DNA from: Pseudomonas fluorescens
Lineage (GTDB): Bacteria; Pseudomonadota; Gammaproteobacteria; Pseudomonadales; Pseudomonadaceae
Reading direction: 5' to 3'
Assembly: GCF_902497875.1 (NCBI RefSeq)
Contig: NZ_CABVHY010000003.1
Coordinates: 124,001-188,000, forward strand
Length of the DNA stretch: 64,000 nt
The notes below the pieces were generated by a model. The model was given only the letters and a program-made list of their open reading frames with translations, had not been told where the DNA came from and made no database searches. The position numbers were made by a program, and so were the translations under genes. Positions 44,822 to 53,876 of the stretch are shown one piece after another. Within the stretch, counting starts at the first letter, position 1. Each line of letters starts with the position of its first letter.

Positions 44822-45646
44822 GTGACGTTCATTTCTTACGCACAGAATTTTGAAGACATCAGGTTGTGGCGCGCACTCAAGTACTTTGAAAACGGTTTTT
44901 ACATCGACGTCGGAGCTAACCACCCCTCACACGACTCAGTCACCAAAGCCTTCTATGACCGCGGCTGGACCGGCATCAACATTGAACCGGTCGAGGAATA
45001 CTACGCCGCCCTGGCCCAGCAACGCCTCAAGGACATCAACCTGCAATGCGTGGCCGGCGAGACCGAAGAGACTCGCACCCTCTACGGCATCGCCGGCACC
45101 GGCCTGTCGACCGTCGAGGCCGAGGTCGCCAAGCTTCACAGAGACTCCGGCATGGACGTGCAGACTCAAACCGTCACCTCACGCACCCTGTCCTCCATTT
45201 GCGCGGAGCACGTCCAGGACCGGCCCATCCACTTCATGAAAATCGATGTCGAAGGCCACGAAGAATCCGTGCTGCGTGGCATGGACTTCAAGCAATGGCG
45301 GCCCTGGATCATGCTGATCGAGACCCCATGGAACAGAGACCAGGCCTGGGAAAAAATCGTCATCGAAGCCGGTTATCAAGTCGTCCAGTTCGATGGCCTG
45401 AACACCTTCTACCTGGCCGAAGAACACCTGAACCTGCTGGGCGCCTTCAACACCCCACCGTGCAACCTCGATGAATTCCAGTTCTGCTACGGCCATAAAT
45501 TCAGCTACCCGCTGGCCGACCTCGAAAACGCCCTCAAACAGGAACGCCAACGCGCCGACCGCGCCGAAGCAGAACTTCGCGCGCTCAAGCTGAGCCGCTC
45601 ATGGCGCGCCGTGCAAAAACTGAAAACCCTGCTGGTTCGTGGCTAG
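44822..45646 (+). CDS. FkbM-family methyltransferase
   Basis: A 274-residue protein read from GTG 44822 (TFISYAQNFEDIRLWRAL), with GGAAGCGAC just upstream; a GTG at 44777 would add 15 residues. The FkbM core is clear: GFYIDVGANHPSHDSVTKAFYDRGWTGINIEPVEEYYAALA and IHFMKIDVEGHEESVLRGMDF. The C-terminus has a Glu/Arg-rich coiled coil followed by ALKLSRSWRAVQKLKTLL, a tail found in sugar-modifying enzymes of surface glycans. O-methylation of a glycan is therefore likely, but the target is not shown. Confidence 0.88.
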   Translation: MTFISYAQNFEDIRLWRALKYFENGFYIDVGANHPSHDSVTKAFYDRGWTGINIEPVEEYYAALAQQRLKDINLQCVAGETEETRTLYGIAGTGLSTVEAEVAKLHRDSGMDVQTQTVTSRTLSSICAEHVQDRPIHFMKIDVEGHEESVLRGMDFKQWRPWIMLIETPWNRDQAWEKIVIEAGYQVVQFDGLNTFYLAEEHLNLLGAFNTPPCNLDEFQFCYGHKFSYPLADLENALKQERQRADRAEAELRALKLSRSWRAVQKLKTLLVRG

Positions 45647-45668
45647 ACGTTTTCAGCCCTAACCCCCT

Positions 45669-45708
45669 GTAGGAGCTGCCGAAGGCTGCGATCTTTTGAT
45701 CTTCAGAT
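45669..45708 (+). repeat. Single REP-family repeat
   Basis: A 40-base sequence beginning GTAGGAGCTGCCGAAGGCTG, identical to 51591-51630 and related to the paired form at 24179. Confidence 0.88.
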
Positions 45709-46082
45709 TTCCCCTGAGCGAAAGGGCATAACAACCATTCAGAGCGATTGTTTAACACTCGACAGCGTTAAATCACCGAATGACCACCAGTCCACTCAGG
45801 GACGACGCCTTGGGCTGCGCTCTTCTAGACTCAATGGATAGTCGTAGACAGAATCGACCACGTCGCTTTCGTGCAGATGAATCAAAGCCAGCGTGGCAAG
45901 CTGCCTGATATGCCCTGAAGAGGTGCGGCAAAGACCGCACCCGGCCCAACAAGATGCCCGCTCAGGGTGCCTGGCCAACGGCCTGAAAATGCCACGATAC
46001 CGTGACGTGGTGTGAAGCCGCAGCCGACACTTTCGGACGACCGACAACCGCCTGGTTTGTCCGTGACCGTGAGGAATGCTGT
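45709..46082. other. Region upstream of the formate dehydrogenase operon
   Basis: About 370 bases. It should contain the fds promoter. GTTTAACACTCGACAGCGTTAAAT (45749 onward) is an imperfect dyad of TTTAACNC and GNGTTAAA, a plausible operator. An open frame on the minus strand (45796-46047) has no support. Confidence 0.45.
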
Positions 46083-46559
46083 ATGCCTGATGAGATGTTG
46101 CACCTGCCTATGGTCAACAGCCTGCTGGAGCGCCACAAGCGCTCCCCCGGCGCACTGTTGCCCATCCTTCATGAGATTCAGGAGGGCATCGGTTACATCC
46201 CCGATGCCGCCATCCCCGAGATTGCCCACGCCCTCAATCAGAGTCAGGCTGAGATTCGCGGGGTAATCAGCTTCTACCATGACTTCCGCACCGCGCCCCC
46301 GGCCCGGCATATCCTGCGTCTGTGCCGGGCTGAGTCCTGCCAGAGCCGCGGCGCCGAGCAGCTCGCCGCGCAGTTGCGCGAACGCCTGCAACTGGACGAC
46401 CACGGCAGCAGCGCCGACGGCAACATCAGTCTGCGCCCGGTGTATTGCCTCGGCGCCTGCGCCTGCTCGCCAGCCCTGGAGCTGGATGGCCAGGTGCATG
46501 CGCGGCTCAGCGCCGAACGCCTGGATGCCCTGCTCGACGCTTGCCAGGAGGACGTATGA
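46083..46559 (+). CDS. fdsG: NAD-dependent formate dehydrogenase gamma subunit FdsG
   Basis: A 158-residue NuoE-like thioredoxin-fold ferredoxin. The 2Fe-2S ligands are in RLCRAESCQSRGAE and VYCLGACACSPA. The N-terminal helical domain (PGALLPILHEIQEGIGYIPDAAIPEIAHALNQSQAEIRGVISFYHDF) is typical. It helps carry electrons from formate to NAD. The ATG 46083 has GAGGAATG upstream. It overlaps fdsB by ATGA, the first of three such junctions in the operon. Confidence 0.92.
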   Translation: MPDEMLHLPMVNSLLERHKRSPGALLPILHEIQEGIGYIPDAAIPEIAHALNQSQAEIRGVISFYHDFRTAPPARHILRLCRAESCQSRGAEQLAAQLRERLQLDDHGSSADGNISLRPVYCLGACACSPALELDGQVHARLSAERLDALLDACQEDV

Positions 46560-48112
46560 GCCTCTATTTGCCCAGTGATTCCCTGGCCCGTGCCGTGGGT
46601 GCCGATCAGGTGGCGGTGGCCCTGACGGCTCAGGCCCAGGAACGCAATCTGCCGCTGGATCTGCAACGCACCAGCTCGCGCGGCTTGTATTGGCTGGAGC
46701 CGCTGCTGGAAATGGACACCCCGCAAGGCCGTATCGGCTTCGGCCCGCTGACCGCTGCCGATGTGCCGTCGCTGCTGGATGCGCTGCGCGGCGAGCCGTC
46801 CGCCCATCCTCTGGCCTTGGGCTTGGTGGAAGAGCTGCATTATCTGAAGACGCAACAGCGCCTGCTGTTCGCCCGCGCCGGCATTACCCGGCCGCTGTCC
46901 CTGGAGGATTACCGGGCCCACGGTGGCTTCGAAGGCCTGACGCAGGCCATCGCCCTGGGCGGCGAGCAGACCGCGACCGCCGTGTTCGATTCGGGCTTGC
47001 GTGGCCGTGGCGGCGCGGCGTTCCCGGCCGGGATCAAATGGCGCACGGTGCGCGCTACCGAAGCGGCGCAGAAATACATTGTGTGCAACGCCGATGAAGG
47101 CGACTCCGGCACCTTTGCCGACCGCATGCTGATGGAAGGCGACCCCTTCCTGCTGATCGAAGGCATGGCCATTGCCGGTCTCACCGTCGGGGCCAGCTAC
47201 GGCTACATCTATGTTCGCTCGGAATATCCGGATGCCGTGGCCACACTGCGTGCAGCGCTGAACATCGCGCGGTCTGCCGGTTACCTGGGCTCCAATGTCG
47301 GCGGCAGCGGCCAGGCCTTCGATATGGAAGTGCGGGTCGGTGCCGGCGCTTACATCTGCGGTGAGGAAACCGCGCTGCTGGACTCGCTCGAAGGCAAGCG
47401 CGGGATTGTCCGCGCCAAGCCGCCGATTCCTGCCTTGAAGGGCCTGTTCGGCCTGCCGACCCTGGTGCACAACGTGCTGACCCTGGCCTCGGTGCCGCTG
47501 ATTCTGGCCAAGGGCGCGCAGTTCTATCGCGATTACGGCATGGGTCGCTCCCTGGGCACCATGCCCTTCCAGCTGGCGGGCAATATTCGTCACGGCGGCC
47601 TGGTGGAACGGGCCTTTGGCCTGACCCTGCGCGAACTGGTGGAAGACTACGGTGGCGGCACCGCCAGTGGCCGACCGCTGAAAGCCGCCCAGGTCGGTGG
47701 CCCGCTCGGCGCCTGGGTACCGCCGTCGCAATTCGACACTCCGCTGGATTACGAAGCCTTCGCCGCCATCGGCGCCATGCTCGGTCACGGTGGTGTGGTG
47801 GTGGCTGACGACAGCCTGGACATGGCCCACATGGCGCGCTTCGCCATGCAGTTCTGCGCCGAGGAATCCTGTGGCAAATGCACCCCCTGCCGCATCGGCT
47901 CGACCCGGGGCGTGGAGGTGATTGACCGGCTGCTGGCCGCGCCTGACCAGAGCGGTCGTGATGAGCAGGTGATCATTCTCAAGGACCTGTGCGACACCCT
48001 GCAATACGGTTCGCTGTGCGCGTTGGGCGGCATGGTCTCCTTTCCGGTAGCCAGCGCCCTCAAGCACTTCCCCGCCGACTTCGGTCTGCAACCTTCGGAG
48101 GCCGACCAATGA
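46556..48112 (+). CDS. fdsB: NAD-dependent formate dehydrogenase beta subunit FdsB
   Basis: A 518-residue NuoF-like flavoprotein. An N-terminal thioredoxin-like domain is followed by the FMN/NAD domain (GLRGRGGAAFPAGIKW, VCNADEGDSGTFADR, GAYICGEETALLDSLEG) and the 4Fe-4S motif SCGKCTPCRIGSTRG. It is the NADH-forming subunit of the soluble formate dehydrogenase. It overlaps both neighbours by four bases. Confidence 0.95.
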   Translation: MSLYLPSDSLARAVGADQVAVALTAQAQERNLPLDLQRTSSRGLYWLEPLLEMDTPQGRIGFGPLTAADVPSLLDALRGEPSAHPLALGLVEELHYLKTQQRLLFARAGITRPLSLEDYRAHGGFEGLTQAIALGGEQTATAVFDSGLRGRGGAAFPAGIKWRTVRATEAAQKYIVCNADEGDSGTFADRMLMEGDPFLLIEGMAIAGLTVGASYGYIYVRSEYPDAVATLRAALNIARSAGYLGSNVGGSGQAFDMEVRVGAGAYICGEETALLDSLEGKRGIVRAKPPIPALKGLFGLPTLVHNVLTLASVPLILAKGAQFYRDYGMGRSLGTMPFQLAGNIRHGGLVERAFGLTLRELVEDYGGGTASGRPLKAAQVGGPLGAWVPPSQFDTPLDYEAFAAIGAMLGHGGVVVADDSLDMAHMARFAMQFCAEESCGKCTPCRIGSTRGVEVIDRLLAAPDQSGRDEQVIILKDLCDTLQYGSLCALGGMVSFPVASALKHFPADFGLQPSEADQ

Positions 48113-50997
48113 TCACTCTCTTCGACCCGAACACCGATATCGATCTGGGAACCCCTGCCCGCGACAGCCAGGTGCAGGTCACCCTGAACATCGATGGCCG
48201 CAGCATCAGCGTGCCCGAAGGCACCTCGGTGATGCGCGCCGCTGCGCTGCTGGGCACCACCATTCCTAAACTGTGCGCCACCGACAGCCTGGAAGCCTTC
48301 GGCTCCTGCCGCATGTGCCTGGTGGAAATCGACGGCATGCGCGGCTACCCGGCGTCCTGCACCACGCCGGTCAGCGAAGGCATGAGCGTGCACACCCAGA
48401 CGCCGAAGCTCGCGACCCTGCGCCGCAACGTCATGGAGCTGTACATCTCCGATCACCCGCTGGACTGCCTGACCTGCTCGGCCAACGGCAACTGCGAGCT
48501 GCAAACCGTAGCCGGCCAGGTCGGCCTGCGGGAGGTGCGTTACGGTTATGAAGGCGACAACCATCTGGCCGACCTGAAGGACACCTCCAACCCTTACTTC
48601 GACTACGACCCGAGCAAGTGCATCGTCTGCAACCGCTGCGTGCGCGCCTGCGAAGAAACCCAGGGCACCTTTGCCCTGACTATTACCGGGCGCGGTTTCG
48701 AATCCCGGGTCGCGGCCGCCGGTGGCGAGAACTTCCTCGACTCGGAATGCGTGTCCTGCGGCGCCTGTGTGCAAGCCTGCCCCACCGCGACCCTGATGGA
48801 AAAAAGCGTGGTCGAACTGGGTCAGCCCGAACGCAGCGTGATCACCACCTGTGCCTATTGCGGCGTGGGCTGCTCGTTCCGCGCCGAGATGAAAGGCGAC
48901 CAGCTGGTGCGCATGGTTCCAGACAAGAACGGCCACGCCAACCACGGCCACTCCTGCGTCAAAGGGCGCTTTGCCTGGGGCTACGCCACCCACCCGGATC
49001 GCATCATCAAGCCGATGATCCGCAACTCCATCAACGACCCTTGGCAGGAAGTCAGCTGGGATGAAGCGGTGACCTACGCCGCCAGCGAATTCCGCCGGCT
49101 GCAGCAAAAATACGGCCGTGACTCCATTGGTGGCATCACTTCCAGCCGCTGCACCAACGAAGAAACCTACCTGGTGCAAAAACTGGTGCGCGCCGCCTTT
49201 GGCAACAACAACGTCGACACCTGTGCGCGGGTCTGCCACTCGCCGACCGGCTATGGCCTGAAACAAACCCTGGGCGAGTCCGCCGGTACCCAGAGTTTCG
49301 ACTCGGTGATGCAGGCCGACGTGATCCTGGTGATGGGCGCCAACCCCAGCGACGCCCACCCAGTGTTCGCTTCCCAGCTCAAACGCCGCCTGCGTGAAGG
49401 CGCGCGGCTGATCGTCATCGACCCACGACGCATCGATCTGGTGGACTCGGTGCATGCCCGCGCCGAACTGCACCTGGCCCTGCGCCCGGGCACCAACGTC
49501 GCCATGCTCAACGCCCTGGCCCACGTCATCGTCACTGAAGGCCTGCTCGACCAGGCCTTTATCGACGCCCGTTGCGAGGGCAGCGATTTCGCCCGCTGGA
49601 GCGAGTTTGTCAGCCGCGCGGAAAACTCGCCGGAAATCCTTGGCGACATCTGCGGCGTAGCCGCTGCCGACATCCGTGCCGCCGCCCGTCTGTATGCCAC
49701 TGGTGGCAATGCGGCGATCTACTACGGCCTGGGCGTCACCGAGCACAGCCAGGGCAGCACCGCGGTCATGGGCATCGCCAACCTGGCCATGGCCACCGGC
49801 AACATCGGCCGCGAAGGCGTTGGCGTGAACCCGCTGCGTGGGCAGAACAACGTTCAAGGCTCCTGCGACATGGGCTCCTTCCCCCACGAGCTGCCCGGCT
49901 ACCGGCACATCTCCAACGAGGTGGTACGGGCGCAGTTCGAACAGGCCTGGAACGTCACCCTGCAACCCGACCCGGGCCTGCGCATCCCCAACATGTTCGA
50001 GGCCGCCCTGGGCGGCAGCTTCAAAGGCCTGTATTGCCAGGGTGAAGACATCGCCCAGAGCGACCCCAATACCCAGCACGTCACCGCGGCGCTGTCGGCC
50101 ATGGAATGCGTGGTGGTGCAGGACATTTTCCTCAACGAAACCGCCAAGTTCGCCCACGTGTTCCTGCCGGGCAGCTCATTCCTGGAAAAAGACGGCACCT
50201 TCACCAACGCCGAGCGGCGCATCTCCCGGGTGCGCAAGGTCATGGAGCCTCTGGGCGGCAAGGCCGACTGGGAAGGCACAGTGGCCCTGGCCAACGCCCT
50301 GGGCTACCCGATGAACTACACGCACCCGTCGCAAATCATGGATGAAATCGCCAGCCTGACGCCGACCTTCAGCAACGTCAGCTACGCCGCACTGGATAGC
50401 CACGGCAGCCTGCAATGGCCATGCAACGCCGCGGCACCGGACGGCACGCCGACCATGCACATCGAGGAATTCGTGCGCGGCAAGGGGCGCTTCATGCTCA
50501 CCGGCTACGTGCCCACCGAGGAAAAGGTCAACAATCGCTATCCCCTGCTGCTGACCACCGGGCGCATCCTCAGCCAGTACAACGTCGGCGCCCAGACCCG
50601 GCGTACCGACAACGTCGCCTGGCACGACGAAGACCGCCTGGAAATCCACCCGACCGACGCCGAGAGCCGTGGCATCAACGAAGGTGACTGGGTCGGCATC
50701 GGCAGCCGCGCCGGCCAGACCGTACTGCGTGCGCGGGTCACCGAACGGGTAGCCCCAGGCGTGGTGTACACCACCTTCCACTTCCCTGAATCGGGGGCCA
50801 ACGTCATCACCACCGACAACTCCGACTGGGCCACCAACTGTCCGGAGTACAAGGTCACCGCCGTGGAAGTCAGCCGCGTCTACCACCCTTCCGAGTGGCA
50901 AAAACGCTTCCAGGAATTCAGCGACGAACAACACCGCCTGCTCGACAAACGCCGCCAGGCACGCACCACCGGAACAAAAGCCGAGGTACGTCGATGA
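48109..50997 (+). CDS. fdsA: NAD-dependent formate dehydrogenase alpha (catalytic) subunit FdsA
   Basis: A 962-residue molybdenum or tungsten enzyme that oxidises formate to CO2. In order: a 2Fe-2S domain (CATDSLEAFGSCRMCLVEIDG), a His/Cys cluster (HPLDCLTCSANGNCEL), two 4Fe-4S motifs (CIVCNRCVRACEETQG and CVSCGACVQACPTAT), the molybdopterin-domain cluster CAYCGVGCSF, and the active-site segment DTCARVCHSPTGYGL. Cysteine takes the place of the selenocysteine of some homologues. The full length matches FdsA of Cupriavidus-type enzymes. The accessory sulfurtransferase FdhD/FdsC is not in this window. Confidence 0.96.
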   Translation: MITLFDPNTDIDLGTPARDSQVQVTLNIDGRSISVPEGTSVMRAAALLGTTIPKLCATDSLEAFGSCRMCLVEIDGMRGYPASCTTPVSEGMSVHTQTPKLATLRRNVMELYISDHPLDCLTCSANGNCELQTVAGQVGLREVRYGYEGDNHLADLKDTSNPYFDYDPSKCIVCNRCVRACEETQGTFALTITGRGFESRVAAAGGENFLDSECVSCGACVQACPTATLMEKSVVELGQPERSVITTCAYCGVGCSFRAEMKGDQLVRMVPDKNGHANHGHSCVKGRFAWGYATHPDRIIKPMIRNSINDPWQEVSWDEAVTYAASEFRRLQQKYGRDSIGGITSSRCTNEETYLVQKLVRAAFGNNNVDTCARVCHSPTGYGLKQTLGESAGTQSFDSVMQADVILVMGANPSDAHPVFASQLKRRLREGARLIVIDPRRIDLVDSVHARAELHLALRPGTNVAMLNALAHVIVTEGLLDQAFIDARCEGSDFARWSEFVSRAENSPEILGDICGVAAADIRAAARLYATGGNAAIYYGLGVTEHSQGSTAVMGIANLAMATGNIGREGVGVNPLRGQNNVQGSCDMGSFPHELPGYRHISNEVVRAQFEQAWNVTLQPDPGLRIPNMFEAALGGSFKGLYCQGEDIAQSDPNTQHVTAALSAMECVVVQDIFLNETAKFAHVFLPGSSFLEKDGTFTNAERRISRVRKVMEPLGGKADWEGTVALANALGYPMNYTHPSQIMDEIASLTPTFSNVSYAALDSHGSLQWPCNAAAPDGTPTMHIEEFVRGKGRFMLTGYVPTEEKVNNRYPLLLTTGRILSQYNVGAQTRRTDNVAWHDEDRLEIHPTDAESRGINEGDWVGIGSRAGQTVLRARVTERVAPGVVYTTFHFPESGANVITTDNSDWATNCPEYKVTAVEVSRVYHPSEWQKRFQEFSDEQHRLLDKRRQARTTGTKAEVRR

Positions 50998-51215
50998 GCA
51001 CCGCCAACCTGATCAAAATGGCCAACCAGATCGCCCAGTACTTCGCCAGCGAACCGGACCAGCAACAGGCCGTGCTCGGCGTGCGCAATCACCTGCAGAT
51101 GTACTGGACGCCCGGCATGCGCAAGGAATTGCTGGCCTGGCAGACGGCGCATCAGGGGGCAGACTTGCACCCACTGGCGCAAGCGGCGGTAAGTGGGGCG
51201 GGCTGGGAGGCTTAG
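50994..51215 (+). CDS. fdsD: Formate dehydrogenase delta subunit FdsD
   Basis: A 73-residue helical protein (TANLIKMANQIAQYFASEPDQQQAVLGVRNHLQMYWTPGMRKELLAW) of the FdsD family, which in related systems is needed for assembly or stability of the complex. It overlaps fdsA by four bases and closes the operon. Confidence 0.92.
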   Translation: MSTANLIKMANQIAQYFASEPDQQQAVLGVRNHLQMYWTPGMRKELLAWQTAHQGADLHPLAQAAVSGAGWEA

Positions 51216-51377
51216 GTTCACACGATCACTGGGGATTGCCTCTTGGCCTGTAAAGAACAGGCCAAGAGGGCGTTCCAGAGGCTTTTAAAGTCGACCATTC
51301 GAGGGCGCGGAGAACCCACATACCCCCGAGCACAAAGCGTCAGCACGCCTCACGCAAAAATAGTCAGATTTCAGGGG

Positions 51378-51405
51378 TTTACAGAACCAAACCAATCGCT
51401 ATAAT
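51378..51405 (+). promoter_or_regulatory. Sigma-70 promoter of tRNA-Thr
   Basis: TTTACA (51378-51383), a 16-base spacer and TATAAT (51400-51405), 13 bases before the mature tRNA. Confidence 0.85.
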
Positions 51406-51418
51406 CATCGCCCAACAC

Positions 51419-51494
<76 letters not shown>

Positions 51495-51590
51495 TACAAA
51501 ACGAAGGCTCGCAGAAATGCGGGCCTTTGTTGTTTCTGGAATCCAGAAACCCAACTGCTACAAATACCCCATAACACCCCGTAATACTCC

Positions 51591-51630
51591 GTAGGAGCTG
51601 CCGAAGGCTGCGATCTTTTGATCTTCAGAT
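51591..51630 (+). repeat. Single REP-family repeat near tRNA-Thr
   Basis: Identical over 40 bases to 45669-45708. An inverted, partly diverged second half (AAAAAGATCGCAGGCTGC, from about 51664) may be the remains of a paired form. Confidence 0.85.
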
Positions 51631-51744
51631 CTCGACCCCGACGCGAATCCGGTTGTCCCCTTGAAAAAGATCGCAGGCTGCACCCGCCTCGACCCAAAAC
51701 CACTCCTCCACCCGACAACCTCGCAACCGGAAATGTTTGCGTGA

Positions 51745-51774
51745 TTGACACTCTTCCCATCCGGATCGAAAATA
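51745..51774 (+). promoter_or_regulatory. Promoter of the duplicated ncRNA-like element, copy A
   Basis: TTGACA (51745-51750), then an 18-base spacer and AAAATA (51769-51774). The -10 is weak but is kept unchanged in copy B, while the spacer between has diverged. Predicted start near 51781. Confidence 0.6.
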
Positions 51775-51780
51775 GATGCT

Positions 51781-51987
51781 GAGGACTGCAATTGCGCATC
51801 TCTGGGCATGGGCTCCAGTAACGCCCCCCCGGAATTTCGGCAGCAGAGATACTGGCACTCTCTGAAGTAGTGACGATGAGCTTGCTCATCGGATCCTGAA
51901 CCCAAGGTCAGTTATGACCCGGAGCTAAAGAATCGCTGCGACTACTCCTCATGAATCACTAAAGGCGCCCTATAGGGCGCCTTTTTT
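51781..51987 (+). ncRNA. Candidate structured small RNA, copy A of a duplicated element
   Basis: About 207 nt from the predicted start to the terminator AAGGCGCCC-TATA-GGGCGCCTTTTTT. From the -35 box to the T run it equals copy B (61453-61695) in length, with 32 differences in 243 positions counted by eye. Conserved hairpins: CAGAGA/TCTCTG; GATGAG-CTTG-CTCATC, where copy B has a TCCG loop (both loops are stable tetraloop types); GGTCA-GTTA-TGACC. An open frame on the opposite strand is present in both copies, but 12 of 55 residues differ, so protein coding is unlikely. I cannot match it to a named sRNA. Confidence 0.65.
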
Positions 51988-52457
51988 ATGGGGCTACCGC
52001 AGACTTGGAAACTCGACCGGCCAAGGTCCCGTCCAAACGTCGCTTCGGATACCACGTGATCACGTAATACCCAAAACCACGACGCTCATTTCTCGGCTCC
52101 AACACCAGAGAGCCAGCAGGCGTCTTCATGACCGCCAAACGATGATTCCCCCCGCAGCTCACGAAACTCGCAATAAATCGGCGCACCCCGAACTATCATT
52201 CGGGCCACATGCGCAGCTACGTCATCGATTCCATCACAGCCATACTTGAGCAAATCTGAACGATGCGCCGCCCAGATATGCCTGATCCCAAATCCTCTAT
52301 TCTCACCCTTATGCACCCCCACCCTGAGGTAAATCTCACCGCCCGGCAAAGCGAACGCCGGCATTTCAGGAATGGTGCCGAAGCTGAGCGAACCAGAGGG
52401 ATGTGAAACCAGCGCATTTTCTTTGAGCTTGAGCAATTCAGACAAGAAGCTATCCAT
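51986..52457 (-). pseudogene. BECR-fold nuclease-like gene broken at a G6 tract
   Basis: Two overlapping frames encode halves of one protein. Frame 1 from 52457 reads IYLRVGVHKGENRGFGIRH, then IWAAHRSDLLKYG and VARMIVRGAPIYCEFREL. Frame 2 continues NHRLAVMKTPAGSLVLE, GFGYYVITWYP. They meet at CTGCGGGGGGAATC (about 52151), where removing one G of six joins them into about 156 residues. The pattern (RGFGxxHIWxxH, late YYVITWYP) resembles the phage Barnase-EndoU-ColicinE5/D-RelE-like (BECR) nucleases found in phages and polymorphic toxins. The break may be a real mutation, slippage or a sequencing error. No partner immunity gene is evident. No good ribosome site precedes the ATG. Confidence 0.6.
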
Positions 52458-52709
52458 AGCCAGCGAGAACGGAATGGGTGATTACAAGCAGCCGGCATTG
52501 TGAGGTACAACCAAGACCCAAGGCGTTGTTATGGGTTGGGATTGTGTAAGGTTATTTGTCTAGGTAGCCCCCGTTACAATTTCACTTCAGCGCAACGTTG
52601 ACGACCTCCTCCACAGACCTAAAATGCTCCCCAATACACCCGCCAAGCCTAGGTTGATCCGGTCAGCAAGCTCAAATCGTGCGGGTTTTTATTGCCCGGA
52701 AAAAACTGC

Positions 52710-52778
52710 ATGAGACCCTTCGACAAACTGGCCATCACCGTAGAACAGCAGTTGGCGCTGCGAAAGCAAGAGGCCTGA
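52710..52778 (+). pseudogene. Short remnant resembling the start of an Abi-family protein
   Basis: ATG at 52710 opens 22 codons, RPFDKLAITVEQQLALRKQ, ending in TGA. The KPxxTxxEQQLxLL-like opening is that of abortive-infection AbiD/F proteins, which would normally continue for about 300 residues. Nothing of the rest is seen. The remainder of the 540-base stretch 52458-52996 holds no gene I can support. Confidence 0.4.
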
Positions 52779-52996
52779 ATATCGATCTGTCACTGACATC
52801 CAGGCTGGCCGTAAGCTGAGAATGCCGGCACTTAATAAATGATTCGCCACCAGCAAGAGCTAGCAGGAATCTGGATCCTTTCCGGAGTTGATCCTGCGGC
52901 CAGATGGGGTGATGTTAGAAAAAATAAAACCGTTCCCTTTTCTCCTCATTGGTTCATCTGCACCACTTCTCAGAGGTCATTGTTCCCGGATGCCGC

Positions 52997-53326
52997 TCAC
53001 GCCTGGGGCCCTTCGCCGAGAAAGGGGGCGGTTTCCACTTCCAGCATCAGCAACACCATTTCCGTCAACTCGGCGTCGGACTTCTGTCCCGCATAGAGGT
53101 CATGGAGTGCTTTGGCGAAGGGAATGCGCAGGTCCTGGTTTTCTTCGCGGGCGGTATCGCTGTATTGCATGAGTTCGCTGATGGCTCGCAGCACAGCCGC
53201 TTGCCACCGAGCGGTGGTCCGAGGACCATCGCCGGTGATTGCAATCAACTTATCCTTCGTCAGCTGGCGAAGGGCAGGTTCGCGCAACGGCTTAAGCGGC
53301 TTTGGATTGCGAGTGATCTTTGACAT
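52997..53326 (-). CDS. Hypothetical protein, coupled to an AhpD-like gene
   Basis: A 109-residue, probably helical protein (LREPALRQLTKDKLIAITGDGPRTTARWQAAVLRAISELMQY, RIPFAKALHDLYAGQKSDAEL). I do not recognise it. Its start lies 35 bases inside the end of the upstream AhpD-like gene in another frame, so the pair is probably translated together. The N-terminus has several prolines and lysines. Confidence 0.6.
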   Translation of the reverse strand: MSKITRNPKPLKPLREPALRQLTKDKLIAITGDGPRTTARWQAAVLRAISELMQYSDTAREENQDLRIPFAKALHDLYAGQKSDAELTEMVLLMLEVETAPFLGEGPQA

Positions 53327-53690
53327 ACCGGACGATACTCAGCGTTTCCTGCCGGAACTGCTCGTAGTCGATCTGCTGGGCGTTAATAAAGGTGCTGCCC
53401 ATCATGGTCAGCGCGCCCATAAAGCTGGCTTCGGAAATTTCCTCGTCGCTCGCGCCAAACAAGCGCGCGGCTTCGGTATGGAACAAGGCGCAATACTTAC
53501 AACGGGTCGCCCCGGACACCGCCAGGCCTATCAACTCCTTGTACTTATTCGGAATCTTGGTATCCGCCAGCCAGAAGTCCCGGGCCACACCCCAGAATCC
53601 GTTCGCTCCGCCTTCCGGCATCTGCTTAATCCACTCTGGTACCTGACCCAGGGTCTGTTCAATTTCCCGATAGGTATCTTGAATGGCCAT
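53292..53690 (-). CDS. Carboxymuconolactone decarboxylase / AhpD-like protein
   Basis: A 132-residue helical protein with the AhpD-type redox motif C64-KY-C67-ALF-H71 (VSGATRCKYCALFHTEAARLFGASDEEI). Such proteins act as alkylhydroperoxidase-like disulfide reductases; the exact substrate is unknown. A strong ribosome site AGGAGGTG precedes the ATG. Confidence 0.88.
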   Translation of the reverse strand: MAIQDTYREIEQTLGQVPEWIKQMPEGGANGFWGVARDFWLADTKIPNKYKELIGLAVSGATRCKYCALFHTEAARLFGASDEEISEASFMGALTMMGSTFINAQQIDYEQFRQETLSIVRYVKDHSQSKAA

Positions 53691-53876
53691 TTAACACCTC
53701 CTGCCTCTCTGGAGACATTTGCTCCATAGGTACAACTAGTTAGTTTAGTTCGCTGGCGGCCATGCCAGAGCCGGCAACAGGACGACTCCATAAATGAATT
53801 GTTAAACATCGTAGAAACAACAGGATGGATTTAGATTTTTTTGGCGCAATGACGTACCACTAAGTACCTGGAGGTA

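Noticed and set aside
45796..46047. 83-residue minus-strand frame upstream of fdsG
   Set aside because: Arg-rich without motif, sits in the expected promoter region of the fds operon.
46274..50157. Two long open frames (611 and 790 residues) opposite the formate dehydrogenase genes
   Set aside because: They are antisense to fdsB and fdsA, His/Gly/Val-rich and without motifs; codon bias of the real genes explains them.
48109..50997. Possible selenocysteine in the formate dehydrogenase alpha subunit
   Set aside because: The active-site codon is a cysteine codon in DTCARVCHSPTG; no in-frame TGA.
52839..53323. Plus-strand frames opposite the 109-residue protein
   Set aside because: Several overlapping frames, none with a ribosome site; the minus-strand frame is coupled to the AhpD-like gene and is preferred.
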